From the NCBI GenBank assembly GCA_028023455.1, contig JAQFVV010000002.1, positions 29,891,725-29,955,724 on the forward strand: a stretch of 64,000 bases of DNA. The letters run 5' to 3'. This stretch comes from Epiperipatus broadwayi. Lineage: Eukaryota > Onychophora > Udeonychophora > Euonychophora > Peripatidae. This document shows positions 34,625 through 45,589 of the stretch, in pieces. The position numbers and the translations under genes were made by a program. The stretch's first letter is position 1, and each line of letters opens with the position of its first letter. Under the pieces are notes generated by a model. It was given only the letters and a program-made list of their open reading frames with translations, searched no databases and was not told the origin of the DNA.

Positions 34625-37442
34625 TGAAGCTGGAAATATAGTACATATTTCTGCTTCACCTAGTGCCAATGTCATCAGAACTAGTCTGGGTTTGAACCCA
34701 ATCTTATATTAACTGACACCCATCTCATAATAGGTGGTAGTATATTTTGATCAATATTATAATCTTATATTTCATTAATCTTATTTTATAATTAAAACTA
34801 ACCTTTTTATATTAGTTTATTTATTTTATATTTGTAAAAATGTATATTGTGTTTCTTTTATTAAATTGAATTGAATCCTAGATATCTATAAAATGTTACA
34901 AATATTTCAAATTCTTTATTAAAGTTCATTTTTCTTCAATTAATCAGTTGGTAACATTTTATATTTATCTTTTAATCAACGTAATTAGAGAGTCAATTAT
35001 TTGAACAATGTAATAGTTGAAAGGTTTTGTAAATTTCTGCTTAAGTTTATGTCAAATATAAGTTTGAAAGTCATTGTACCAAATTCCTAAAATTTTTCTG
35101 AATAAAATCTACATTTTTGTTAATCTAAGCCTTAATTAAATAGATTTTGTTAGTACAATGACTGATAAACTTAATATGCTTGTTGTTGTTTTTTTTTAAA
35201 TTAGCAAATAAACCCTTGGGGCATGTTTAATGCAGGATAGTAGATTTCCCTCTAAAGCAGGCACCAACCTCAGAGAAACAGAGTGATTGCAATTGGCAGT
35301 TGTCATTGTAGATTTAATCCTGTAGATAAGGCCAATAGGGGATTGTTATTGAAGATTGGTTGATTTAAACAGTTCACTGAAGAGAGTAGTTTAGATTTAC
35401 AATACATCGTACCTAAAGAAATGATGGGGTGAAAAGATCAGTCATTTGCTTCTCAGAGGTCTGTTCCACCACCTCAACACCATGCTTTTCCGGTGCTCTC
35501 AAGACCTATCCCGAGACGATACTGTGTCAAGGAAGCCTGCTGAATGATCTGATTATAACTGCCTGTTTCAAGCCATGGAATGTCTACTGATTGATTCTGA
35601 GGTAACATCCAATTCGCCGCAAGCCATTGATTCTATTTTACTTGTTTTCCAAATCAATACTAATTTATATTTTATATATCTGTATGATGTTTATACGGCT
35701 TGGTTTAAAATGCTCTTTTAATTTTTCTCTTAAATTTAAAATATCAATTCTTCTAAAAATCTCATATTATTTTGTTGCAGCAAAATTAAATTAATTTTTG
35801 GTTTATTTAGAATATTTGACTTACTGAAATTTCCAAGTACAAAATTCAACGAGCTATTAACTTTAAATTCTCTCCCTCTTATTTTTCCAGTCAAAATCAT
35901 TACAAGAGACTTACTTCCTGTAAATTAATTAATAGAAAGCTTGTTTAGTTTTGTACATCATATATAAGTTTATTTTGAATAATTGAAATTATTTTAACAG
36001 TATCTTACTATTACCTCCAATTTAAAATAGCCCTGTAATTATTTCTGAAAGAATTTTATTGAATCAATTAAGTAAAATCTATTATAACGATTTGTCAGTA
36101 TATGTTTCATACACATATTTTTATTTGTCAAAAATAGTAAAAAATTTGATGTATAATTTATTATGCTTTATATTGTCAAACTTCATCAGAAGTGAGTTTG
36201 ATATTCAATGCTCCATCTATGTTAATTAAAAGACAGTCTTATTTTGTAATCTTTCATAAACTATTTAATAACTTATTAATAAATGAAATATTTGTAAAGT
36301 GTGGATAACAATTTATATTTTAGTTTTAATTCTTGCCTTTCTTTTTATAATATAATTTATGATTCATTCATTGATGGCCTAAGGTTTCTGGGACTTCCTG
36401 TTATGTCAGGGAGCTGATTATTTTAATCAGGAATTAAGTTATTAATTTTGTTAGTGATACACTATCTATCTATATATGTCTAAGGCATTATGTATTTATA
36501 GCTACAACCATTCATTTATTATTTTGCTTTGCTGCGTACTCCTCAGGACCTTCGAAAATTTAACTATGGCCAGTCCAATCTTTCACACTCCCTCAAAGTA
36601 GACATAGTTCATACCAAGGGATTCTTTTCGAGCTTTGCCACTAAGATGTGTATGGGAAGTCCAGCACATCAAAATATTATTATGATTATTTAGACATGTT
36701 TTGGCTGGAGGGCCAGCATTTCTCATCATCTAGTTGCATTTACTAGGAATTTCCTTTAGCAAAGCCACCCAGAGGTTCATAACAGACCTCATTTATTTTT
36801 GTTGTAATCTATAATAGCATACTGCCTTCTTCATCATTTTATATCTTTATTTAGCAAACCTGAAATGCTCTCTGCTGTGATGGCACATCCTTCACCAACC
36901 AACCCAATTATAGAAAACTGATTTAAATGTGATAGTGTTATCAATGCACATCTTTAATATCTTGCTATCTACTTATCTATCTATGTTTATATATAAAATA
37001 GATTTGTAATCTTTCAAAGAGGGCTAATAACATTTTATTGCTGATTGGTTCTTGGCAGACCAATTAATAAACTTTTACATTGTTGTCAAAGCCGCATCAA
37101 ACAGAATTTAAACCTAGTTGTATAAACAAAACCCAACTTATTTTGTAACTTAATTTGTTAATAAATTCCTGTAATATTATTATTTTAAATAAGCTTAGTT
37201 TGTCATCACTCCAAATCTCTAAGGTTTATTACTCTATTTATTTATAGTATTTCCTTGATTTAATTCACTTCTTTATAATGTTGCCAGAAAGTATTATCAT
37301 TATTATGGTTCAAACCATTAGTAATCGATGTCCAATCACCTCTGTACTGTTCTGCAATTCACTAAATCATTAATTTCTTCTATAAACCTGTTATTATTTT
37401 TGCTTCGATTATTGGTCTTGTTACATGATTTTGACTGGCACA
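34625..37442 (-). mobile_element. 3-kb LTR-like repeat, copy 3, nested in gag
   Basis: A reverse-strand copy of 6169-9248, starting TGAAGCTGG and ending ACTGGCACA, flanked by CTAA on both sides (34621-34624 and 37443-37446). The gag frame upstream and downstream is in register once the insert and one CTAA are ignored, so the insertion hit an existing gag. It is more diverged from copies 1 and 2 than they are from each other. Confidence 0.8.
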
Positions 37443-37446
37443 CTAA

Positions 37447-37898
37447 ATAGTGAAACAATCAAACAATATAATTTAGCTCTCAAGGAGCTAACGAAAGATT
37501 GTGTGTACGGTGATTTCGTAGAAGAAATATTATTAGATCAACTGCTATGGGGAATGTCTGACGACAAGCTCAGACAACAGCTGTTAACAGAGGCAGACCT
37601 AACCTATGAAAGTGCTATAAAGAAAGGAATAACGTATGAGCTAAATGTAGAACAGGCACAGGCCTTCAGATCAAAAGATAAAAGTTACGAGCAAGTTTTC
37701 AAAACTGATAAAGCAGAAATACGTTCGTTTCAACGCGAACCCCAGAGAAATAACAGAATTAAATGCTACTGCTGCGGGAAAACAGGCCACATAGCTAAAG
37801 ACTGCAAATGGAAACAAGAAACATGTTTCAAATGCCGAACTAAGGGCCACCTTGCATGTGCATGCAGCAATCACCAGAAAGAGATGGTCGACAAATGA
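37447..37898 (+). pseudogene. Ty3-like gag, 3' part with two zinc knuckles
   Basis: The open frame continues Gag after the nested insert; a start in the repeat (37425) is artificial. The first half has the usual Ty3 Gag pattern (S-E-T-I-K-Q-Y, L-A-L-K-E-L, E-A-D-L-T). Numbering from 37425, two C-X2-C-X4-H-X4-C knuckles follow: C114, C117, H122, C127 and C134, C137, H142, C147. These bind nucleic acid in Gag proteins. The frame stops at 37896-37898, where a protease domain would normally follow; instead the golgin-like segment starts. No protease, reverse transcriptase or integrase is found. Confidence 0.85.
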
Positions 37899-38507
37899 AA
37901 TATAGTCCAGACACAGATGGTGGAGTGTATAGTATTAACTATATATCTACCATGGGGAAAAGAGATAGGGCCGTTTCGCAAGCACAAACAGAGATCAATA
38001 AATTACAAAATCATTTTGAAGAGGAACGGAAAGACTCTGAACAGAAGCAGTATAAAGAGCAAGGTTTTCTGAAGGAGCAACTCCAGATTCACATACAGAA
38101 GATAGATATTTTGGTCGCAGAAAAAACAGAGCTGCAGTCATTCCTGGCACAAAGTCAGCAGGCCATAAAACAGAAATCAGCTGAACTCAAGGAATTGCAG
38201 GGAAGATTGAGGGCTTCTAGACAATGAGTAATAGAACTTGAACAACAAAACTCAGAACTTTGTGGAAAATTGCAAAGTAAACTCGGGTTTGTCAGAATTA
38301 TCCGAACAGGTAGAGAGTTGGCAGCTGTATGAAATGGAGCCACAAGAAAAAAGGGCCGAAAGTGAAAATGAATTAGACACTTCCAAAGATTTTTTAGAAG
38401 AGCGGCAATCTTTAACCAGTGAGCTGCCAGATACAAAAACTGTAGAGCAAGGGAAAAATCAGACTCTCTCCAAGCGAAGGAAAAAGGCACTCATGGTGGC
38501 AAGGTAA
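37899..38507 (+). pseudogene. GOLGA2: Captured GOLGA2 (GM130)-like coiled-coil fragment
   Basis: The frame around 37930-38225 encodes a coiled coil that I recognise as golgin subfamily A member 2: L-K-E-Q-L-Q-I-H-I-Q near 38070, I-L-V-A-E-K-T-E-L-Q-S near 38107, then S-R-Q at 38215-38223. A TGA at 38225-38227 interrupts it; the same frame then continues with V-I-E-L-E-Q-Q-N-S-E-L. A frameshift near 38280 moves to a third frame (S-E-L-S-E-Q-V-E-S-W to 38507). GM130 is a cis-Golgi tether with long coiled coils. No introns are seen over 0.6 kb, as expected of an mRNA-derived copy. It sits exactly where pol should be in the element. The assignment rests on remembered similarity to vertebrate GM130; another coiled-coil protein is less likely. 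Confidence 0.65.
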
Positions 38508-38623
38508 AAGAATTTGCACAAATTTCAAGGTTACATCGGTTAATCGTAAAAATAAAGTTTTTCTCCAGTTTGGGAAAAGAAAAAATAAAGCAGTGGCGAG
38601 TCACAACATGGGTTTTCTGGAGT

Positions 38624-38635
38624 AAGGGGGGGGAG
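38624..38635 (+). other. Polypurine tract of LTR element
   Basis: AAGGGGGGGGAG lies three bases before the TG that starts the LTR-like segment, as needed for plus-strand priming in LTR elements. Confidence 0.7.
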
Positions 38636-38638
38636 TAT

Positions 38639-39214
38639 TGTAATATATGCATTTTGAAATTAAATGTACATATGAAAGTGGCTTATTCTAAAATATTATT
38701 TTATTGTAAAATTTTTAAATTTTGCTATTAATATTTTAATCAGACATTAATTAGTCATTGTCTGATTTGGCTTAAAATACAATCAATTGTACCAAACTAA
38801 TTAAACAGATAATGAAGGAATTTAATTAGCAAAACCCAATTTAATTAAATCCCACCTTAATTTATAACAAAAGAAAGCAAAACGATAAAGGGGGGGGGGC
38901 ATTTTGAAGAGATCAACAGAGTAAGTACAGAGCATTTTCAGTGAATTCGAGCAGAGCATCAGTTGCAAGAGAACAGCGTGGGAATTGCGAATTACCCTCA
39001 TTGAGAAAGAAGTTAGACGTTGAAACTATGTTCAGAATTATAGTGTGAGTATTCATTATCGTGTGTATATAGTGTACTTTTCTAACACAGCTCGGCGGGA
39101 ATCAGAACTTTGTATAAACTGTAAATTAGTTAGCATCGAACTGTTTTAAGAATTAAACTAACTAGTTCGCAAATTAACTTTTGTGTACAGTAATTGAAGA
39201 AACAATACACTGCA
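38639..39214 (+). mobile_element. LTR-like segment (about 576 bp)
   Basis: Starts TGTAATATATGC after the polypurine tract and ends ACACTGCA, giving TG...CA ends. It contains a G10 run near 38891 and a TATA-like GTGTATATAGTG near 39061. No matching 5' LTR exists at the left of the core; only the last 22 bp recur there, inverted. Confidence 0.65.
39193..39214 (-). repeat. 22-bp inverted repeat, right end of core
   Basis: Exact reverse complement of 34034-34055. It forms the last 22 bp of the LTR-like segment and abuts the right module (GTATTAAATGG). Confidence 0.9.
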
Positions 39215-39644
39215 GTATTAAATGGATTATGTCCTGTACATGTGGGGTTCAGATTGACCTTAGGTCAACATGGGTGTGACAAGAATCTTGGCCTCAGTGT
39301 GGCCTTCGAGCATTCCATCATCAGATTTTCAATTGGATTGACAGTTGAAGAGTTGGAGTGTGTAGTAGATTGGAGACTGTCCCTTAAAGTATAAAGATTG
39401 TCTAAATATATATCTGATTTCTTATAGTATATGTGTAGATGATAATCTGGACCAACTGATGATTGCTGGTTTACCATGAAATATGTATATTGGTGATTAT
39501 TTATCTTTTCAGCATATATGTGCGTGAGTGTATCAGTGTTATTAGATAGAGTGGAGAGTGATTGGTCGTTTGAAAGTCTGTGCTCATATACCCTACATAT
39601 TACATATATAGACACAGGTATATTATAAGCCTGTGTTTCAGTTA
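39215..39644 (+). repeat. Hammerhead repeat module, right boundary of composite (copy J)
   Basis: A plus-strand module colinear with 33546-33995, running to CTGTGTTTCAGTTA at the TSD. ORFs on both strands are repeat by-products. Confidence 0.8.
39441..39505 (+). ncRNA. Type I hammerhead ribozyme (copy J)
   Basis: CTGATGA and GAAA are intact and stem III is ATAT/GTAT. Stem II has a C-C mismatch (TGCT against ACCA), which should weaken it. Confidence 0.7.
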
Positions 39645-39657
39645 TTAAAAGATTAAG

Positions 39658-40808
39658 CTAAATCAAAGATTGCTATTTCTCATTTTGAAAATGTTGTTTT
39701 TCCAACTCAGTTATTTTAAAGAAATAACTTAATTAATTAAAAGTTAATTTATAAAATCAGCTGATTGTAATTTTTATGAAAATATATTTTAAATTTTCAT
39801 ACTATCACGTCATTTTTTTTATTATTAATAATCAATTAGTTATTAAATGTTTTTAAAAAAATATTTTTGCTTTAATTTTATTCTTTCCAATTCCTGTTTC
39901 ATAAATTGCAGTGGGACTTTATTTCATGATAACTTAATGTTCTAGGATTTTTTTAAAATGATCCCAATAAAACTGTTTACTTATAATAGAGTAGACCTAG
40001 GGATTATTTGAAGAGATTTATAATAAACTACTTTATTTATTTATCTCTTGTTCACAGTACTAGTTTATAGTTCTTGCTTCTTGAGCTAGATTTGTGCATA
40101 ACAATTACATGGAATAGGGGATTATGTTTAGGGTTAAAAGCATCCAGTTGATGATTTCATTACTTTTCTAATCCTGGATTGATACAAAGGGATATCCTTT
40201 GAAGTCCATGCACTACCTTTTATTTTACTTATTTCTTTAGAAATTTAATTTATAGTAGACCAGTACATTGTGCTAAGTGGCCAGAGTATTGATGATGATG
40301 GTCAAGATATCTTTAGTATCTCAGCATTATTTGACTTATAGTTGCATTTTGCTGGAGTAGACCTAAGTATGTACATCCAGATAATTGTTTGTATTTCTGT
40401 CCTAGGTTTGGCAGTGACTAAATAATTAGCTTCGTCTATAGTGGATCATTTTCAAATCCAGTTACAAGATTGATTGTTGATTTATTTTTATTGTTCATTA
40501 TTCATGATGATGGATTATTTTTGTTTATTGTTGGTGAACTTATAGTTAGTTCTGTGCTTATCTCTCATGCTCATTCCTTTTGTACTTATTTTTATATTTT
40601 ATTTGGGGAGAATGGTTTCCCATTTCATCATAATTCAGCCCTAATGTGATATACTGTTACAAATGGCTACCCAATTGTGGAATACTGTAACCACAGATTC
40701 TCCCTTATATTAATTCCTATTTTCTGTAATTACAATTCTCATTCAATTTGTGGGATCACTTCTCATAGTTACAATATAAATACCCAAGTATCACAGCTCA
40801 ATGGATAT
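39658..40808. other. AT-rich stretch, nothing recognised
   Basis: No gene or repeat boundary is defined. Confidence 0.5.
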
Positions 40809-41137
40809 GTGTCAAACTTACCGCCCTCACAATTTTGACACAAATGACTAAATGGAAGTATATTAATAAATTTTATTACTCATTCATTAGAGATTGTTCA
40901 CAAATAATATTCTGTAATGTAATTTTCACTACACTATTCTTACGCACCTTTTTAACATTTTTGGTTATCTGTTTATGACCAATCCTTACCTTGGGTGAGA
41001 ATGGTATAGAGAAAATTACATTACAGAATATTATTCATTAAGTGTATAATCTCTAGTCTAATGAGTGACTAATAAAATCATTAATATACTTCCATTAAGT
41101 GGTTTGTGTCAAAATTGTGAGGGCAGTAAGTTTGACA
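40809..41137. repeat. Fold-back, arms ~130 bp
   Basis: TGTCAAACTTACCGCCCTCA at the left is mirrored by TGAGGGCAGTAAGTTTGACA at the right; inner blocks AGTATATTAATAAATTTTAT and ATTCTGTAATGTAATTTTC are mirrored too. Non-coding. Confidence 0.85.
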
Positions 41138-41308
41138 TCATTTATTCAGGACACATCTGGCTAGCCAAGTAACAGATAGTGATCATTTTTCTTTATTTGT
41201 TATATTCTCTAACTAGAGATAATTAGATACATACCAATGTTATTATTAGTTGGTTGCTATTGACCTATAGAAAAAAATCCTAATCAATTTGAAAATAATT
41301 TTTTTAGC

Positions 41309-41713
41309 ATGCATTTGAACCCCAGATGGCAGGCTGATGATAAGCTACAAGAGTTAATTTTTGATAATAGTAAGGAAAGTAGTTTATTATTTAAGGCTCA
41401 AACGGGATCTTTAGAAGCAAGAGAATATACATGTAAATGGAAAACCATGGATAATTTAGTGTGCAAATTGTGTAAGGAAGGTATAGAAAATATTAGGCAC
41501 CTGTTGATTGAATGTAAATGCTTGAAAGCAGAAAGGGTACAGATAATGAAGTTATGGGAGAATAGACATGAACAAAGTGACTATTCAGAAAGTGAGTTAT
41601 TAGTTTTTATGTTGGGTTTGCGAAGAGATAAGGGGGGTTTAGATATAAAGGCCATAGAGTTGACAAAGATTATGTTGTGGAAATGGGATGGGGCAGAATA
41701 TGGGAAGACTTGA
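41309..41713 (+). pseudogene. Non-LTR retrotransposon ORF2 C-terminus (5'-truncated LINE)
   Basis: A 134-codon frame has the Cys/His cluster found after the reverse transcriptase in many non-LTR elements: C-K-L-C (about 41462-41473), then H-L-L-I-E-C-K-C (about 41500-41523), preceded by a L-L-F-K-A-Q-T-G-S-L-E block. About 75 bp after the stop the sequence ends in an ACATCACATCACATCAT tail (about 41803-41819), as in LINEs with simple-repeat 3' ends. Upstream reverse transcriptase is missing, consistent with 5' truncation on insertion. Confidence 0.75.
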
Positions 41714-41819
41714 GAGTGGGGAATGGAGAATAAAATGGCTAACAGGTTTATCTGGGCATAATTGCCGAGACATTCTTGACTTCGTTTAAGGAGAAGCCAA
41801 AATACATCACATCACATCA

Positions 41820-42325
41820 TAAGGCTATTCTAAAAAAATGTATAAGGTGCAGTTTTAAAACAGGCACTAAAAATTGATTGGCCTGAAAATTATCACTTTC
41901 ATTAAAATATATTTACAAAGCCAATTACTCAAGGCTTTAATAGATATATAAATGTGGATGATAACAATCAACCCTTAAGCTATCAACAATATCATCTTGA
42001 CCTAAGAGAGTGAGATTAATAATGCAAAGAAGTTTAAACAAACCTCATTAATCAAGAAAATATAACTTATGTAAACATATCAGAGCACTTTATTATTCAA
42101 GTGGATAATCTTTAGTTTAAATATTGACTAATAAAAATGATTAATATGATTTCATGAGTTTTAATAACTTGAAAAATTATATTACAGTATGCTTTGGTTT
42201 AAATACGTATATAGTTTTTAAAAATATACTAAGCGCAATATTCTAAGTCATTAGCTTTCGTTTTAAATAATATATTTAGTATTATAGTACAGTATTTTCC
42301 TTTTTCGTTTGTATTTGTAAGTTTA
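41820..42325. other. AT-rich stretch, nothing recognised
   Basis: No feature is supported between the LINE tail and the inverted-repeat element. Confidence 0.5.
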
Positions 42326-42550
42326 TTTGGCAAAATGTTTTACCGCGACCGAAAGGGTTTTTATTATTTTCCTCGTATATCAACCATTATCAATCCACTG
42401 CAGGATGAAGGTCTCTCCAAGTTTAATCCATCTTCTCCGATCTTCTTAAATATAGCTGGGTATAATTTCGGTGTTGTTCACTATAATTCATACGCGGAAA
42501 ATAATAAAAACATTTTCGGTCGCGGACGTCAAAAATGTTTTGGCAAACAA
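42326..42550. repeat. MITE-like inverted-repeat element
   Basis: The left arm CCGCGACCGAAA...GTTTTTATTATTTTCC (42342-42370) is mirrored by GGAAAATAATAAAAAC...TTTCGGTCGCGG (42497-42528). Between them is an ATCCACTGCAGGATGAAGG piece, common in animal repeats. The 84-codon ORF across it is by-product. It lies just upstream of GEMIN6 and could touch its promoter. Confidence 0.7.
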
Positions 42551-42879
42551 ATTATAGTATATACATACACACACGTTAAGAACAAATAAGATCATTTGAT
42601 AAAATTTTCCATTTTGAATTATCTGGAAGATCAGCTCGAATATTTTTATTTATAAAATATATCATGCAGATGTGTAAATTGCACGGCAAAATGATTTTAT
42701 ATAAATATTCCTAGAAGTTATTTGGTGAAAAAACTTAGAACCGAAAATATTAAACACTAGAACTAATTCGCGAACAGCGCGAGAGAAAGATCAAACAACG
42801 AGAAAACTACAATAGTACCCTCTAACGACCAAACTTTAACGGTCTCTACTGTAATATTATAGCTTAATTAAAAGGTGCT
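42551..42879 (+). promoter_or_regulatory. GEMIN6 upstream region and 5' UTR
   Basis: The 110 bp before the start codon are richer in CpG (ACAGCGCGAGAGA near 42774). A pyrimidine-poor leader runs into GGTGCTATGACAG. No TATA box is at a convincing distance; transcription may start from this CpG patch. The transcription start is not visible. Confidence 0.35.
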
Positions 42880-43025
42880 ATGACAGATGACCAAGAAGAG
42901 CACGTAATATTTAGGATTGATCCATTAGAGTTGATCAAATATTTGTATAAAGAGGTTCTTGTAGTCACCATAGATAATAAACAACATCGAGGTTGGGTGC
43001 ATACTATAGATCCCGTATCTCAGAG
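42880..43025 (+). CDS. GEMIN6: Gemin6, exon 1 (Sm-like domain, first part)
   Basis: Gemin6 belongs to the SMN complex, which loads Sm rings on spliceosomal snRNAs in the cytoplasm; it pairs with Gemin7 through Sm-like folds. Exon 1 starts at ATG 42880, the first ATG in frame, and codes for about 48 residues: a short acidic leader, then D-P-L-E-L-I-K-Y-L-Y-K-E-V, which matches the start of the Gemin6 fold, and R-G-W-V-H-T-I-D-P-V-S, matching the conserved G-W-V-x-T-x-D-P-V-S. The exon ends CAGAG before donor GTAAG (43026) inside a Ser codon (phase 2). Together with exon 2 the protein is about 168 aa, close to human Gemin6 (167 aa). The exon is too short for a simple ORF scan. Confidence 0.92.
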
Positions 43026-44105
43026 GTAAGATTTTTGCATTTTGTTGATTTTGCATATTATTTCTAATATTAGCTAAAAAAGGATTTTCTATTTACATTA
43101 TTTTATAAATAGTGTAATATACTTTTTAATAATCACCTTACTCTTTTTTTATAAATATATGGTCTTGTGCATTCGAACAAATCCTAAGTGTTTACTACTT
43201 TGCCATAAAATATGTTCCATGGATAGCTAACGAGTTTTTTAAAGAATGATATAATTGCATCTAAGCCCAAACTAATATCTGGATTAAAATAATATTTGAT
43301 AAAGAACCCATTTAGAATTTTGCTCTCTGAACTTCAAATTTGATAATATATACTACATACAATGCTATCAAAATGGCATATGGTAGAACAGCACTGGATA
43401 GGAATTTGATAAAACTATTAACAATTATTGAATACTCGTGTGGTAATAATAAACACAGACTCTTATAAATACGACTTAATATTTATTTCACATATATGTG
43501 CAGTATTACAAACCTACACAAGACTAAAGCTGTTGGCGTGTGTATATTATATGATATACAGATTATATACAATTATGTTTGCTATGTCTGATGCAACTAT
43601 TACAGTGAGGGACTTCAGGTACCTTTCTAGGTATATCCGATACTTCCAGTTGTATTATGATAGCTTGCCTTGTATACAGGTATGATGACATTCCCAGCTG
43701 TTCTGAAACAGCTTGTCTCATGCCTGATTATGATGTTCCAGTTCTAACATGAACTTGCCATATAGTGAATGGGTAGTGACATTCAAGTCTGACTTTACCT
43801 GCAACTGGACTGCTATGTATTTATAGCCTGATCCCCATCCATAATGAGAACAATCAGATTCATTGATCATCATCACCCATTAGCTTGTTTCTGCTATTGA
43901 TTCTATTCATATATCTATTGGTCTGTGGTGATGAATGCTCAATCCAATCAAGATAAAATGAAAACTAGATTTGCTTCTTAAAAATAATGTGTAGGTAGAG
44001 ATCATATGATGCTTTATTGGTGATATAACAAGTACTGGCCAAGGATAAAGATGTCAATCAACATCACATGATCACCATATCTTATGCTTGCTCTTAACTG
44101 TTATT

Positions 44106-44480
44106 GAAACAGGCAAAACTCTCTATATGTATTGCCACTCAGTGCAAGCCAGAGTAATCAATGGATGCCAGAAGGCTTGTGCATAAAATCCCCATCTAGT
44201 GCCTACTCATCCAATATTCCCCAGACTAGTTTCTGGCTTGTGGACTTCGTCAGTTAGGATCTGAGAGCACTGCACCTAGATCTTATCCCCAGACTAGTTT
44301 CTGGCTTGTGGCATTCGTCAGTGAGGAATCTTGGATCTGAGAGCACTGCACCTAGATCTTAGTCTGGGGATATTGGATGAGTAGGCACTAGATGGGGCTT
44401 TTATGCACAAGCCTTCTGGCATCCATTGATTACTCTGGCTTGCACTGAGTGGCAATACTATAGAGAGTTTTGCCTGTTTC
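44106..44480. repeat. Fold-back F1 in GEMIN6 intron
   Basis: The arms begin AAACAGGCAAAACTCTCTAT and are mirrored at the right (AGAGAGTTTTGCCTGTTT). The centre carries a duplicated CTAGTTTCTGGCTTGTGG...CTGCACCTAGATCTTA segment (about 44224-44360). Same family as 50143-50485. Just outside, ACATCACATGATCACC (44063) is a further shared edge. Confidence 0.88.
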
Positions 44481-45589
44481 CGAATAAAGATGTCAGCAGT
44501 TATTTAAAAACTAGGAACCAAAATATGTAGATAAATTTGTGTCAACTGTATATATCTGTGCAGCTAGTTGGCTTAGATTCAAAACATTAAAATGCTTTTG
44601 AGTTTCTGGCTCATAGCTTGCATTGATACACTAATGTTAACTTTTTATTAGTCTCATATTTGGTTTTTGTCTTTTCATTTTCAATGGAAACTGTTCTTAA
44701 GCAAATTCTATTTCACTATTTTTTTGGTCCAAATCATAGTTATTCATCTCTATTATTGCAATTAATCTTAGCATTAATCATTTATAAAGTACATCAATAG
44801 TTTCAGATATGTTAAGTCATCATCTATACCAACAGTTGCAGTGCCATGTAATAGCAGTCCTCTACTGATGGGCTTCTTAAGTTACTACATGTTTTTTTTT
44901 TTTTGAGAAATCATATATCTTACTTTGAATTATTCTAGAATAATGATTCCATGATCATTTAATTCTTCATTCCATATAGTATACTAGTTTTTATTTCTAC
45001 AATGCATCTGGTTAAATACAATATCTGATAGATCTCTAAATTGGAGGTTAGTTGTGATATAAGTAGAAAAATTTGATACATAAGCAATCCTAGAGCTCCA
45101 ATACTAACCAGAGTCATTAGCTGTTGTGGGCCTAGCTCTAAAAAAAGTCATCTAAGTTCAGTATTAGTGCTGATGGGGAATGACAAGTTTATGTACTTGT
45201 TAAGACACTATTTTGTGTTTGATGGTTACTCCCACAAAAAATGGAAATATGACCACTGGATATGAACCCTACACTACCAGGATTAAAGTGAGTATTGGGT
45301 CAGCAAATGGCAATGTTATCTCCAACTAGTCATATTTTTAATAGCAGTGAATAAAGCTGTTAAAAGAAGAATCTCAGTGATCAACATTTGACTATATCAG
45401 TCTAATTAGGAAATTATTGTGGGCAGAGAAAGATTGAAAGACCTACTTTACAGTTTTCATCCCAGGAAAATAAGCATGGAGATTCAATAAAGTAAATTGA
45501 GGGCACAGAAAAATGGCTTTTCGATTAATCAGATAATCTTCTATGACAGAAAAGAAAAATATTTAACGTCCAATGAAATGTTTTTGCAG

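Larger units (their letters stand above)
33414..39657 (+). mobile_element. 6.2-kb composite retroelement bracketed by hammerhead modules
   Basis: Direct repeats TTAAAAGATTAAG (33414-33426 and 39645-39657) flank the whole unit. Order: truncated inverted hammerhead module (33427-33545), full direct module (33546-34033), core (34034-39214), direct module (39215-39644). The core begins and ends with a perfect 22-bp inverted repeat. It contains a broken Ty3-like gag, a GOLGA2-like fragment, a polypurine tract and an LTR-like segment, and itself hosts a 2.8-kb later insertion. The outer plan (inverted fragment, module, core, module, long variable TSD) is that of Penelope-like elements, while the core is LTR-retrotransposon material. 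No polymerase is present, so movement would have depended on another element. Confidence 0.75.

Noticed and set aside
38155-38490. 111-codon minus-strand ORF
   Set aside because: Shadow of the golgin-like coiled-coil fragment on the plus strand.
42335-42589. 84-codon ORF before GEMIN6 as an extra exon or gene
   Set aside because: It spans both arms of an inverted-repeat element and has no similarity to Gemin6; the true exon 1 begins at 42880.
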